DNA from: Gorsachius magnificus
Lineage: Eukaryota; Chordata; Aves; Pelecaniformes; Ardeidae
Assembly (NCBI GenBank): GCA_034008185.1
Contig: CM067081.1
Span: forward strand, 105,161,265 to 105,225,264
Reading direction: 5' to 3'
Length of the DNA: 64,000 nucleotides
The translations under genes were made by a program, and so were the position numbers. Of the stretch, positions 1 to 13,926 are shown one piece after another (position 1 is the first letter of the stretch; every line of letters starts with the position of its first letter). A model generated the notes under the pieces. It made no database searches. It was not told the origin of the DNA and saw only the letters and a list, made by a program, of their open reading frames with translations.

Positions 1-3000
1 TCAATAGCAATGGGCTGGAATGAAAGGTCAGCACAAGGCCAAGCAGTACCATCAAAACATTTCGGTCTCTCTCTCTTTGCCCTGGGGAGCTTGTAGATGA
101 AGGCGAGTAATGCTGTTTCCGTACTCTGCCCCCGGTCTGTGGTCTGACTGATTGGGGTCCAAGGAATTTGAGGATATAAAGCCTTGTTCAAGGAAAAGGC
201 AGGTGAGATGCCGGGTGAGAATTGGCAAGCATATTAGTGCACAGAGTTATGTTCCTGGTTAGGATTAGACCACAGCGTGCTTTAAGGCGTCTACCTTCTT
301 TAGCTCCCTATGAGGGTATTGTTGGAGTATACCAGGCACAAAAATATCTTTAAATTCTATAAACAAAAATAGGAGTGCAAATGTTTTAATAGGAACATAA
401 ATGTTTTAATCTGGGCACTTACTAAGCCATCGCCAATTCCTTTCCCGTAATGATAGCCTCTGGAATTTGATAATTTCATTTTTTTAATCCTAACTGGTCA
501 TCCTATCCACCTGTGGCTTTTCTGTCTTTCAGTTTAAACTGAAGTGTTATGCATTATCTTTAATTGGTCATCTAGAAAAAAAAAATCCTCATGTTAACTG
601 TTCTTCTCTTCTAATTATGTCTGAATTACTGAAGAACACAAAAAATGCCTAAATATTTTCCTCAGAGTCAACCCAACTGTGATTCTTCAGATTAAGCCAC
701 TGGTTATCCATTGTGGTGCTTTTTCCCCCTTTTAAATCTCTGTTTCAAATCCAACAACCTCTGAATCATGGATGCTTTGTGCTACCATTTGGATGACTCC
801 TCAGATTTGAGAGGAAAAACGGGTACAGACCAATTCCCATCAGATGTTTACTTCACAGAAAACATCAGCATAACTTGTACTAGCTATGACCACACATAAT
901 TTTTTTCAGGCTTAATTAAAGAGGTCTGGAGACGGAATGGGATTAGCCACAGCCTTTGAGGAAGTCTTGTGAGTTGATGTTGAAGTACTTTTGCAGGGCA
1001 GTGGAGAAAAAATCCCCTGCATTTCTCTGCCTTGTGGTGTATTTGATCTGCGGGCAAAACAAGGACTTTAATTTAATTTTACAGTGTGCTATGATATTTT
1101 TATGAAGGGTGTGATGCATGCACTATTTGAGGTTATTCCTCTATTTCTTGGGCTGTCAGTCTAACACCTTTCACAGGCATCAAATCCTCAGTTAAATGTG
1201 GAAAGTCAAGATATAATGTCTGGATATCACGCACTGTCAGAAAAGAACTGAGAGGAGGTTGTGCTGTTCAGCTATTTTACCAACATTACTGTGTCCCTGT
1301 CCCTTACTTTACACTATATAAAACTTAAATAAAAAAAAAAAAAAAAGTTTGGAATTTTTGCTTTTCTGAGAATCTTGTTTTTCAGGTAGGTTCTAATGTA
1401 TTGCAAATAAGGTGAAATACTGTCCAAAACCCACTTATACTTCTTTTTTTGCCAACTGCATTCTGCTCTGCTCAGCCACCGTCTCTTCCTTTCTACATCT
1501 ATTAAGCAGGATAGAGTGGCAAGCCTTCTATAGAAAAAGCAATGTGACAGCAGGAAACAAAACCCATTTCTGTAGCAGCAGTCTGCCTGCAGTTTCTACC
1601 TCCTTTCCTCTTCTCTCTTCTCACTGTTTTGGAGAGAGACTCTGTTCAGTGACCTGCATCTGTGTCCTCGGGTATTTGCTCTCCAGTAGTCCGTAGCATT
1701 GTTTCTTTCCAAAATCATGTTATTTTGTTTCAGTCCTGGAGGAGATAAAAAATGGCACATACTAATTTGTAGACTCCAAGCCTTTTCCCACTGCTCTGTT
1801 CTTTCCCTTTAAATCCCTTCAAGTGGTAGAAAAATGGACCAGCTCCTCTGATATTTACATGACTTACAGGCTTGAATAGGTAGTATCCATCCTTGAATAA
1901 GACATAGAAAGACAAAGCATTTTTATATACTTCTCCTTGACCGCATTTGAAAACTGGATGTCAAAATCAGCATGCAAACTTAACAAGAGATATTTATATT
2001 TTAGGAGAATCTTAATAAAGCCAACTCACCAAGTATATGGAAAACATCTGAGCACAGACCATTTGTATCAAAGTGTTAGTGCCTTTGCACTCACAGACTA
2101 AGAGTTTCTTCAGCACACAGGCTCATAACATTTCCAGAAATAGTTCCACCCTTAAATTAGTGGGTTAGGAATTGAGTGTTCTCAGTGCAAGAATGTTTTA
2201 CCAGTTCTACTTATGACACAAACTGCAAAGATTCTGCTTGATGCAGGGGAAAAAGCAAAATGGAAAAGACAAAGTCTGTTTGTGTGTAACGAGCAAAGAA
2301 AATAAACAGTAACAAATAAACAGGTATAATCAGGAAATATTGGATAGCTAATCAAAATATTATGTATGTAAGAGAAAAAAAAATGCTGAAAGACATGATG
2401 GCGGGCCAGAAATGTTAAACAACAGTGCCTCTTCTTTATTGCTGAATACCTTAGAATAAATATATTACTACTGAAAAGTTATAACTGCAAAAAAAAAAAA
2501 AAAAGTTACTGTTTAGCAGATAAAAATTGTAAACTTCAGGCTTACTTAATATTAGAAAATTTCATATTTTCATTTGTGGTTTTTCTATGTATTCCCAAAC
2601 ATGTGGCATATTTCAGGACAAAGTGCTAAAATATGTAACACATGTGAAGTTGGAACAAAATACATAGTGCTTGCTTACATTGCAAAAGGTGTTTATTTAA
2701 TTGTTTTCACACTCTGAAAAATGGAAACATTATTCTGGAAGCGAGCCCTATACTCCTGTTCAGAACAAGCCTTTATGCATATAGACACACACACTCAGAG
2801 ACACACACACTGTCATCAATACTTTGGATGGATTTACCATTTCACAAATATTTCATTCAAAAGCTTCTTGATATTTTTATTGAAATGACTTTTTACTACG
2901 TAAGGGGAGAAATTTCATGATCTTTTTCTGAAAAAAAATCAGTTGAAATTTTCCATGGTATTTACTTTGATTCTTCAATAGTTGGATCAACTTCTGTACA

Positions 3001-4100
3001 AGAGCCTGTCATGTCATAAATGCACATGCATTTAGCTGGTTTCAAACACTGGCTAATTAATGTCATATATTAGGTCTTGTTTCTATCCATAAGGCTTTCA
3101 TACAGCTCAGCGATAAAGTTTTAAAGCCTCTTTCCAGATCTCTAGCACAGAGATACCTAAAGGAACAAGATAAAGATCTGATGGTACACTTATCAAAAAG
3201 ATTGCAGCTACCATTGTTTCACGTGATTGTAAGGAGAGAAGAAATAAAAAACCAAACAAGCCACCCACCTAACAAATGTTTATGCTGACATTTTTCCTTT
3301 TCCTTGGAATGATACTTCAGGACAAGTTGTTAGAGGCCAAACAGCACCTTAGTGCAGAGGTTGCTTCAAGTCACGTTCACAATGGGTATTCTCTTCCCAC
3401 TAATGATAGGTAACATTCTTCAGGGCAACCTCCCACAGAAACATAATATCAGGGAGGGGCCTCATGTACCTTTCAGGTGCAGTGGTGCATTTTTTCAGTT
3501 GGAAACAAGGAAAAGCCATCATCATATGTCACCAGCAAGCTCTGTAAAGACTTTTCACCAAGTGCTTTCGGGACAAGTCTGTATCTAAAGGCCACAGTTT
3601 GGGAACTGTTTTTTAAGCTTTAAGTTACTCCCAACCTACCTATTATTTTTTGTTTCCATTATTTGAGTTTTAAGGTGCAAAAAAGAACTCTCATCAGAAT
3701 TTCAGACGGTCCCTTAAAGCACTGCAAACCTGTTTGAACAGCCTGGACGTTGTCAGCTGCTGCTTTGAACTCACATGCAAGGGCTGTCATTTCTTTCTTC
3801 CTCTAACTAATGTTCAGTCAAACCACTGGAATCTCTTGTTCTGCTCATACTCCCCCTCCTCTTCCCACAGCTCAGGTTGTTTGAATAGTGCATATAAAGA
3901 TATCTTTGTTACTCTTTCTGTAAAAAGGAACAGCTTCTTCAGTCTTTCAGTTCTCTGAAAATTCACCCACTCTGAGTTTTTAATTTGGCCCTTGCAAAGA
4001 AGATCACCACCTTGGCAGCAGAACAAGAGTCCATAGACAAAGACATTTAAAGCTTCCTCGCTTAGGCTGGTGGGTCAGAGCTCACAGTTCTCCCTTTCTC
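1..4100. other. Non-coding AT-rich DNA, no gene recognised
   Basis: I see no recognisable gene here. Open frames are under about 95 codons, overlap one another on both strands and show no known domain. Short A-runs occur near 1331-1346 and 2490-2505. The first follows an AATAAA-like string, so it could be the tail of an old retrotransposed RNA, but no source transcript is recognisable. Short CA-rich runs lie near 2785-2810. An intron or intergenic spacer fits best. Confidence 0.6.
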
Positions 4101-4139
4101 AAAAAAAAAAAAAAAAAAAAAAAAAAAGAAAAGAAAAAA
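4101..4139. repeat. A-rich homopolymer tract
   Basis: A run of 27 A residues (4101-4127) is followed by an A-rich tail broken by single G residues to 4139. It is either a simple poly(A) expansion or the tail of an old retroposon. No target-site duplication or body could be recognised upstream, so no element is assigned. Length in such runs is prone to assembly error. Confidence 0.85.
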
Positions 4140-7100
4140 TCTTGTTCTATAATGAAGAAAAATATAAGACTGTCTCACCAGGATGAATCATACAGTAGTA
4201 AAAGCTGGTGAAAATATCAAGAGGTATAAACACCCCTATCCGATAGAGATACAGCATCTACGTTGCTTCTGCAGCTGATAGAGCCTGAAGTAACTCAGCT
4301 GTGGTTTCTGATAGAACTGTAACTGTGAATCTGAAATGCCAGTTCCATGTCAGAGCCTGAATACATCTCCCCGCATCCAGCTGCTGAGCCACTTCAACGC
4401 TCAATGGTTGCTCCCTCCGTGCAGCGACTCCTCTTCCCTCCACATCTTGGGGGCTAAAATGCCAGAGCTAATCTCATAAAGCAGTTCCTACCGTGAAGCA
4501 GCTAAGGAAACATTCAAATTGATTTCTAAACACAGAGTTTCCAAGTCAGTAGCAAAGCCTGACCTTTGTATATTTCCAAGAAATGTAGTATTATTATTGC
4601 GGCCAGCTTTAACATAAACAAAAATCTTCTTTGAGGGAGCCTTTCCAGAGGCCAAACATGGGTTATTTGAAAGGCTGAGGCATCCGTGTGTTGCATCAGT
4701 TAGAAAGCAATTCCAGTGTTTTATTCCTAGACCTTCTACCGTGTCTGTTTTTCCATTCCACTGGCAGATCGATTTCATATTTCATTTCACATGCACCCCA
4801 TATGCACAATGATAATTTGTGTACCTTTCAGCTGGCTTTATGGAGTGAACTGATTTAACTTTTCCTGAGGAAAAAGTATCATAAAGTAGGTGTTAGTATG
4901 CTGTGTCCAAGTGTTTTTCCTCAGAGCAAGCTATAGCTGTCCCTGCAGGCACTGGAGTCTGATAAGGATGGAGTTAAGATTCATTTCAGACTTAACCTAG
5001 ACAAATTTTTTTCTTCTACACAATTTGTTTGGCTCATCATTGAGCACTGGGTAGCTATTTCAGCACTTTGCATGTCTAAAATGATCTAGTCTGGCTGTTG
5101 GGTCAATATTCATCTAATACACCATGAGCAATGTTTCAGTCTTCTGTAGCCATGCCACATCCTTTCTTTGATTGCTGTTATTGAATAATTAGGCTCTTCA
5201 AAATTTTATGCTGAGCCCATAAGAAATATTGAATGCAAAATCTGATGTTTCAATTAATAGTGGAACCTTTACAACTAGGTGGAAATACAGGCTAACCAAA
5301 GACTGGCTTTCCAAGCAAGAACTGTTCGCACTGTAAGACTCACCTCTTGTCAAAATCCTGGGTTTGGGGATTTTGTTTTTTTTTTTATTTAGAATAGTTG
5401 AAAAGATCTTGAAAAGAATTTTGAAAGATATCATGCTTTTTTAAGAGAAGCTGTCAGGTACAAAGAAACTTCTCAATCTCTTTGATCTTGAATGTTGCTT
5501 TGATATGGACTTGGTGATTCAGATTCACGATTCAGTGTAACAGTTTAATTTCTTCTACCACCAGACTGGTGTTTTTTGTCTTCCTTTACAAAAAAGAGGA
5601 CTCAATCATTCTTCCTCTTCCTTTACTGCTTTTTTTTCTGTTCATTGGACATATTTACATCGCATGGCAGAGAGGCTGAATATCGGAGATTCTTTACAGC
5701 CCTAGGTAGTAAACATCTTGCAAAATACTCTGAGGCGATGCAACTGTGGGTTGCTGGACCCCTGAGCATCTCCAAGCGTGACATTAGTGGTCTCCTGTTA
5801 CCCTTTATTCATATCTTTGATTAAAAAAAATAACCAACTATAAATGGATTAAAGGCAGCACAGGGATATACTTGTGTGTTGAGTCAATAAAAATCTAAAT
5901 TGAAAGGACTGTAAATCTATGAAATATTTACTGACATGTTAATGTTATCCCCACTATTTCCAAGCACACTTGGAGCATTTCCTGTGATGTTAATTAAATG
6001 TTTCTCATTCTGTTTCTGCCAGTTAGCCCAGGTGGCTGCTAAATCAATCAAAACATGAGGCCATGAGGGGGAATCTGCAGGACTTGCCCCCCTTCACTGC
6101 AGCTCACATATACAGAGGTGAATCTCCTGAAAACAGACATTTATCCACCTCTGGAATAAACAGTCAGGGATCCATTAACTTCAGGGAGCTCTCTCACTTT
6201 ATGCCACTTGAGGCTCTTACACCATTGACCTTTAAGTAGGAACCTTTTTTCAGAAGGTTTTTCTCACTCTGTTTTAAATTTGAACTCATTTTTATTACCA
6301 TTACCTAAAATCCTTCCTTTTTTTGCAGCAGTTGTTAGTTTTGTTTTGTTGTTCTTAAGAAGAAAAGTAGTTTTCTTTTCTCCTCTATTGCATTTTATTT
6401 GAAACTGTGGTTTCCAGGGCCAGCAGCCAACTCAGCAATTGCCTCTTAGAATAGAGATTTGACCAGGATTTATGGAAGAAATATAGGTGTGAGGCCTGCA
6501 AGCAAGCTCTAGCTAGGCCTGCATTTATAACAGACCCCTTTGTCTTGCTTGCCATGGAAGCTGGGCATGTAAGCGCATGAGATCGTGATGGGAGAGAAAC
6601 TGGAGGTATTTAAGCAGAGAAAACCAGAAAAAATAGGAACTTTGGATATAACTTGTAAATGTGCAGATGGAACAGCTCTTTTAGGGCCTCTGAATCTATA
6701 AATGCCTCTCTTTTGTAGTTGGCTAGGCAGGACCCCCCTTGCAGTAGGGCTTGTGGTAATCAGACCTTGCTCTAGAAGCAGAACGGACCAAATACCTGTT
6801 TTGCTTTAGAAATGAAAAATCTTGCAATACAGTGGAAGAAATGATGCTGTATTTTTATTTTATTTTTCTATGTGGATCTCAGTTACGTGTACTTGCATTG
6901 GAGATACATAAGGGTTGTACCAGTTGTGCTAAACAAACACCCATAAATTCTCTTAATGTGCAACTGCTCTTTACTTTGGGTGCATTTACAAGTGCACTGA
7001 AGAGGTGGTGACATAAGGAGATGGGCAAAATCCACCTTCTCTGTTTTGAAGGATGAAACAGCTTGACAGCACTTCAGAAAGATCTTGACAGATCTCTAAG

Positions 7101-10100
7101 ACAGTCATGGAGCTTGATGCCTGTCTACCTCAGAGCCAAGACCACAGCAGCTGCTGCTGAAGGATCAGAGAGTTGTCACTTACTCCCTCTTTCTACCCAC
7201 CTTTTTGTGCTGAACAGATTTCAAAACAGGAGAGAATTCAGACAGACCTGACAGCACCTCAGTTTAGTGACTGCTCCTCTGCAAGCAGCTACAAGGGAAG
7301 AGCAGCACATTGCAGCTGGGCTGACGAGCTGGTGATCTTACCCAGCATGATGGACTCTGCCTCAGAAAGAGCTCAGTGGAAAACAAAAGATTTACACTAA
7401 GGGTGAAAAAAAAAATTAGGATAAAAAGACTTTTCACTTGTTAGTTCATGGCTCAGGCTCATGCTCGAGCTTCAGACCTTGACATTTCATGCCTCCCTTC
7501 ACACTGTCAACTCTCTTTAGCTCGGAGCAAGCCAAGAAGCAACCATGGTTTTAAGCAGTGTCTCCCTTATGATGGTGACCACGTGAATCTCATATTGTCC
7601 TCTTATCCTAGATAGGATGGATACAGCCATATTAGACAGAGTGGTAAACAGAGAACTGGAGCTCATAGCTCTATGCCTCACTGTAAATGACAGTATGTAT
7701 ATAGCTAGTGGGTCCAAGACTATATGATTAGAAACTCAGCATTTAATGTTTGTTTTTCTCTACTTGTGGTTTAGCTTATAATTTTTATTGATGTTTCTTG
7801 TAAATCACGCTTTGAATTTACTGTAGCTTTGGTTTCCAGTTCATGTTTAACAATGTTTTTAAATAAGACAACACTGATGTAGTCCTTCCGTACGCTCTGC
7901 TGCTCTTTGAAAACAAGCCTGGCCTTAATTAGAGTGATGTAAACAGTTGTGTGCCCTCAGACTGCTCTGCCACCACAGTGAGCCTGTGTCACACTCAGTG
8001 GTGTGACATGGGCCCAAAGACAAATTTGTATACACTCTTTTCATGCTTGACAAGGAAGCTGCGGTTCTGGCCAAGGTGGGAGGCATCTTTATATAAATAA
8101 GATGTTTGTATTGTGTGTTTCCAATCAAAACAAAGTGACAGAAAACTTTCTGAATCTAGCTGAGGTTTAAAGTTTGTTTGTAATGTGTACTTGCTGTAAT
8201 TTTAATACTGGGGGGAAAATGCAGGATATAATTCCAGGGGAGGAGCAGCTAAGGAAGATCAGCAATGAAAAATATAAAGAGTCAATAAGTCACTGGGTCT
8301 TCCCATACATTCACATTCATACAGCTTTGCTGTCTGAGACTTCGTCTTCAGCCACTTCTCCCTTCCCTACTCAAGTGCTAATGCAATTTTCCATTAAAGC
8401 TATTTACATTGATGTTGGTCATTTACTTGTAATTTTAACTATCTTTCTCCAAATCAGCTTCCTTTTTCTTCAGTCTTCTCTTTTTTTCCCATAATCTGTC
8501 TTGTCCAGTCTTTCTCATCTACTTATTCCCTTAATCTTACTCCCTTCACATATTCTTACTTTTGTATGAACAGTACTAGCCATATAATAAAATTTGCTAC
8601 ATAGCTGTTAAGATACCTGTAGCCCTGTTGAGTAACACAGCTGAAAGAGTAGTCCCAAATGGGACAGGAAAGAACATGGCCAAATTTTGCCTGCTGCCAA
8701 TTTTTCCATGGAAAAAACTCATCCTGAGCTGAGGTTCACTGTTGTGAGGGAATGAGAAGGGTTCTGCAGATGCACTGAAGTTGGTAGTTTATCCATACCT
8801 AGGTATATGAGAAATGCAACAATTCAGAAAACAAAGTTATCTAGAGTATGGCTAGAATGGTTTGAAAGGAAAGGTCTAAACAATAGCCTGATTTGGAAAG
8901 ATTTGCAGGTCCAACATTCAAATATGATTGGTTTTAGAGCAAATTAGAAAGGTCACAATGCAGCTCAGTAGATAAAAGCTTCATCTCCTCCCAAGAAACA
9001 TGAAAAAGAAAAATTAGTCCAAGGTTCTGGTACCCACTGTTATTATTTAAAATCCGTCTTGGAAAGTAGTCATAAAAGAACAAAAAATGGATCCGTCCTT
9101 TCACAAAGTGAAGAGAATAGCATTTATTGTGGCTGAGAGTCCCAGGAAGGATGAAGCCCTGGGTAGCAGTGCTCAATGTCCTTAAAATTCACTGATACTG
9201 GAGCTGGGATCACAGACTGTCCTGTCTGGTGACAATCATACCCCTGAGTGACTAAATCTGTACAGAACTATTACTGCTGGTTATTCTTCCTGAGGATATT
9301 CATGTAAGATTTGTCTACAGGACCTTTCCTTTTTACATACACTGATTTTTCAGAGCACTTCTGTCCCTTAAATTTAGCGCATGACGAGTTCTCCTATTGG
9401 TTGTCATCATACCCTTAATGTCTGGGTACTTTCAAAGTAAGGCTGAGTCTGTTTTCCAGCCTTATGCATTAATTTCTTTAAACTTCAAATTCAATCTATA
9501 TTCAGAGAATATATTGTTTATTTTGCAGAAAGTATCTTGTATTTTCATATGTCAAAGACAGCAGAGCTCCTTTAAAATTAATCTCAACCCAGACCATGGC
9601 TGTTCATCTAGTGCTTTTTCATACATTTAATGTAGGCTAATGTGAATCCTATTAGGCTGGCCTGCTCAATGTATCCAGTGCCCCCAAGCCTTGTCAAAGC
9701 CACTCCACTCTGCCTCATCTACAACAATACAGGCTGGGACATGCTCTAACTTATAAATTGGTTCAGTCAGAAATACAGCTTTTGACCAGTGCTAAATGCA
9801 TCTTACAGCTAACAGTATTTGTCAAACATCTTTTCTCATTAAGTTTAGTTTGGGTCTTACAAGAAGTTCCATTGGAGATATTAGCTGGTTTTATCTTGCA
9901 CCATCAGTAAAGAGTATAATAGTCTTGTAATTGATCCCTGGTGAACTGCAAATGTGCAAAATTGCTAATTTCTTGACTAGGTTCTTCCAAGGACATTAGC
10001 TTTTGTATAAATTTAAAGCTATCTGATTAACACCACATTTTAAACATACTGTTTGTTTCTGTGCTTTCTATTTGGTCCAAAGGAAGGAAGAAAATTAATT

Positions 10101-10352
10101 AAGAGAGCAGGGATTTTTGTTCTGCACTTGTACAAGGAAAAGGGTAAAAGACTGAGTAACTCCAGGATCTAGGAATATATAGAAATCAATCAGACATTGT
10201 AGGTTGGGAGTGTTTTGCTTGTTTTCCTGTAACTACCTGTAATTCCTACTGTTATCCTTCTCACCCAGCTCTGGACCAACCTGGCACTGCCCACAGGGCT
10301 CTTGCTGTGCCTGGCTCCCCATCCTGCTTGCACACCAGAAAGGCTCCAGCAC
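4140..10352. other. Non-coding DNA, no gene recognised
   Basis: This stretch is mostly AT-rich with scattered short open frames; the largest is about 106 codons on the plus strand near 8174-8494. None shows a domain, signal or codon pattern that I recognise. A perfect 16-bp palindrome lies at 8701-8716, centred on ccatgg. Around 5990-6070 the sequence is less repetitive, with several TAATTA- and AATCAA-like words that could belong to a regulatory element, but this cannot be shown from one sequence. Confidence 0.55.
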
Positions 10353-10376
10353 GGCATGGCATGGCATGGCATGGCA
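10353..10376. repeat. GGCAT pentanucleotide microsatellite
   Basis: About 4.8 head-to-tail copies of ggcat lie inside a slightly GC-richer stretch. The repeat is perfect, so its copy number may vary between individuals. It falls inside short overlapping open frames on both strands, which I treat as chance. Confidence 0.9.
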
Positions 10377-13300
10377 CAGTGCATCAGGGGGCACATTCAT
10401 TCCCACCATGGCTGTTGGGCCAAAAAGGACATGACACTCCTGACAACTTCCATATAGATCTTCTGGGGAAACATGTCCCCTTCTGGTTATTTACCACCCA
10501 TATTGATAGTTTTGGGGGAAGGGATGGAGGTGGTGGGGAGCCAATCCAAACTGCTTAGCAGCCAGCAAAAATCCCTTTTCCTCCAGAGCATCCCACAAGG
10601 GCACTGAAGGATGAGGCAGAAGGAGCAGGAGGAAGGGAGAAAACAACAGCTGATGGTGCAGACCCTGTATTTCCACCTTCCCTCTTGTGTTAGTGTGAAG
10701 GAAACAGCAGTTTTTCCTTTGGCCCTGGGCTCCCTTATTCATGCTTCTCCCATCCAGCACAGTTATAGCAGATACTACTTGCCACCTCATCTGCTGCCTA
10801 CTGTGGGTGCACTGTGATGCACAAAGCTTTTTTATTTAGAAATTGTTTGATAGTTGCTCTTTGAAAGTCGATTAGGAACTATTCACACCATGTTAAAACT
10901 CGTGAGACATTAAGTTTCACAAAATGCTTCCTGAAAAGTTCTGGCACCTAGCCTGCATTTCAGGAAAGAGTTAACCAGGGATAAGCAAAACTAAAGAGCA
11001 TACATACAGTAGTCCCCACCTTTCACTTTGCAATAACAAAGCACAGACTTCATTGAGGGGAAACTTGAGAAAGTCATTCAAAAGCATTCAATAACATATC
11101 AGTACCTTACCCATTATTTTCTACTAGGCTGACTGTGCAATCCCACACTCTCTTCACAATTTTTATACCAAACTGAGGAGGTAAAAGGTACATCTGGATT
11201 GCCTCCAGCTTTTCCTTCTACCATTATTCAGTCTCTGTTTCTTCAATCTTCGCTAAGCTGCTGGAACATGCCCTAAAATGTCACTAACAGGACTTTCATA
11301 TTCTACACTGAAAAAATTAATGGAATAGAGTTTTTAATACAAATACTGCTACTGAGAGACATTTGCTGAGGCAAAGTCATGAGGGTCAATTTAGAATCTG
11401 TAAACTGTTACAGGACTATAAATTCCTATTCCATTACTGTTGTGCCACACTTAAATGGGCAGGGGCAGGAGGGGGTGGGGTGGAAACCAACCCTCAGCTT
11501 TCCAGAGCAGCTACCTGGACTTCCCTCTTCAGAAAGAGAGTCATGGATGATCGCGGTGCTTCTACAGCTGCTTCTTCTACCTGTGACACTTAAAACTCTA
11601 GGTGAAAATCCAACTCCTTGGCTCTTCACATGAACCATAGATTCCTGAGTAAGATTTAGTATTTTTACTTTCACATGCCAGTACCTCTTATGACAACAGA
11701 CTGGCGAAATTGCAATTCAGTAGCGACCTAGCTATTACTAATGACTTACAGATTATTTTCCCTCACTAAATCATGTTCTTTTTTTGAGACATCATAATCT
11801 GTCTTTCATAAGACACAGGAAAGCCAAGCTCTAGCAGAGCAGAGCAGAGAGGCAACTTTGACCCAAAGGAGAAGCAATCACTCACTATAGGTCCTCAGGA
11901 CACTATGTCGGGGGCTGTGCCAAGGATACAGCCATTTTCTGCCTATGTTGATGCCTCTACAGGTACCTGCTAAGCTGTGTGGAAAATACACACCTGCCTT
12001 TGTTGCAATTTGTAGATAAAACTGGAGCTGAGAAAGAGACTGAAGACCAGAATGGAGCAATGATCTCTGTGCATCCTCAAATACAAATCGTTTACAAAAT
12101 AATACATCTTACCATAATTCAGTCTGTGTTCTTACACTTTTCTGTTCCTACTCTTTCCTACTCTGTGCATGGCAATAACATATTTATTTAGTGCAAAGTC
12201 ATACTGCTCAGCAGAAGGAAGTTAAAGAGTAATAGGTTTTCATTTTTTGCACAAGGTCCAACCTGGAACAAGAAAATCTTAGTATTACCTAAACTGCAAT
12301 ATGTTCTAGCTACATTTTCTGTAACCAAGGAGCAAGTTGGTGAGGGTGAAGTGAGGCCTCTGTGCAAGTTGTGCATCCTATACAATTTCAGCTGAGACAG
12401 AAAGCAATTTAATGCTGTTGTAGTAGAGTTATAAGAAGGGGGAAAAAAAACCAATTCACCAGTCTGAGAGAACATTCAGCAACGAGCCAATAGGCACCAG
12501 ATACTGTAGGCTTTATACGAGGAGCAGTCTCCAAAAAATCTGCTTGCTATTTGACCACCATCCGTCTTCATGGTTCTACACAGTTAATATGAAATTTGAA
12601 AGCAGGGTAAGATATTAAGAAGGAAAGGTGTATGTTATTGCCAGGAGAAACTGTTCCCTTTAAAATGAGGGGGGAAAGTATTTGGTTTGTATATTTTTCA
12701 AGCAATAGGTTTTACAGATTCACAAGAATCAATCTGCTGAAAAGTGTAGCTACTTGTAAATAAAATAATAATATTCATTAAAGTTCAAGTCTGACACTCA
12801 AGAGCACTTGCCTGCAGAACTTTTTGTTCACTGATTCTGCAGTCTGTTCTGTAGGACCATCTATTCCATTTGAAAAGCAACTTGAAATTGAGGGTTAGCT
12901 CTGCTTTTCCTACAAAAAAGAACAACCACCCAAGAGAGAATGAGTCAGTCCACCAACTCACAGCTGATGATTGACATAAGGATGATGAACACTGTGTCAG
13001 TGCGCTGACAGGGATGCTTCTGAAAAACTTGGTCATTCAGTGGATATTTTTTTTTTCACTTACCTCCATTTTTGGTTGCCCAATTTAAAAAACTGTACAG
13101 TAGCCTGAAAACATTTATGGCTAAGAGCATGGCTACTAAAATAGGCAGTCCTGAGCTCTGAGCTGGGTGGCAGAAACTGACCTATGGATGGAGAAGGAGC
13201 CGCATTGACTTCATGGCCCCTAAGGCCAGATCTCTAGAGTCTGACTGCTTGAAGTGGTAGGATTCCCTCTTGAAAATGCTTATGTGAGTTTGGTGCCTTT

Positions 13301-13746
13301 CAACACCTTTCTTCATTCATTAATAGGGAATATCCTGTGAGGGATAAATTGTTATCAAAAACAGCACTGTAATAATTCATCAAGAAGTCCTCTGACTGCA
13401 GGGAAACAGAAGTGTGTAGGCTGGTACCAGGAACTGTGAAAGCAAATGCTTTACACTTGCTCAGAAAACAGCAGAAACCTTCTTAGGGGTACCGTGCAAG
13501 CCAAAGATGAGAGAACGCAAGAAGTTTTATCCCTGTTTTAGAATAAAGAAGAAAAACAAAGAGACTAATAAAAACTATTAAAATATATGAAGGATCTATA
13601 ATCTAGTCCTTTATAGCCAAATCTGACTTTAAACAACATGTTGACATAAAGTTTCTACATAAAGATATATTTATTAGCAGATGGGAAGTGATATAGGGCA
13701 TAATACAGAATAGCTTTTGGAATATAGTTATTGCATTACTGAGAAA
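10377..13746. other. Non-coding DNA, no gene recognised
   Basis: Only short frames with no recognisable domain are present. A locally GC-richer patch at about 10.26-10.80 kb carries overlapping open frames on both strands, the pattern expected from base composition alone. No mobile element is recognised. Confidence 0.55.
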
Positions 13747-13783
13747 CTAGAAAATCAGAGGTCTTAGGGGATGGGCTACTCCT

Positions 13784-13818
<35 letters not shown>

Positions 13819-13926
13819 TTCTTTTTCTTCTGCTTCTTCTTTTTCTTCTTCTTTTTCTTCTGCTTCTTCTTTTTCTTCTTCTATTTCTTCTTTTTCCATG
13901 GCTTCCTTTAAAGAAAAAGAAGTCAT
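13747..13926 (-). other. Possible acidic-repeat ORF or exon (59 codons), unproven
   Basis: Read on the minus strand, an ATG at 13926-13924 opens a 59-codon frame ending at a TAG (13749-13747). After a short leader (MTSFSLKEAMEKEEIEEEK) it is almost wholly glutamate and lysine, with a ten-residue unit of the form EEKEEEKEEA that repeats in phase with the 30-bp DNA period. It ends in a non-repetitive tail, GVAHPLRPLIF. Just 5' of the second ATG, a pyrimidine-rich run ending in AG (minus strand, AG at 13907-13906) resembles a splice acceptor that would join in the same frame. No good donor follows; the nearest GT, in the GGA-GTA codons at 13782-13777, is a weak match. Charged repeat segments of this kind occur in proteins such as triadin, but I do not identify a family. 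The simpler reading is a TTC/GAA microsatellite that happens to be open. Confidence 0.2.
13780..13897. repeat. TTC/GAA microsatellite with 30-bp higher-order period
   Basis: This is an almost pure pyrimidine stretch on the plus strand. The left part is plain (TTC)n. From 13801 it is organised in 30-bp units: 13831-13860 and 13861-13890 differ at one position (ctttttcttc against ctatttcttc), and 13801-13830 is a looser copy. Some TTC triplets are replaced by TTTTTC or TGC. The higher-order period implies unit duplication on top of triplet slippage. Long GAA/TTC tracts are known to adopt triplex structures. Confidence 0.9.

Noticed and set aside
1321..1346. AATAAA followed by poly(A), like a processed pseudogene tail
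   Set aside because: The sequence upstream shows no recognisable transcript, and no target duplication was seen.
8701..8716. 16-bp perfect palindrome around ccatgg
   Set aside because: It is built of T-run/A-run arms, so it is expected by chance in AT-rich DNA.
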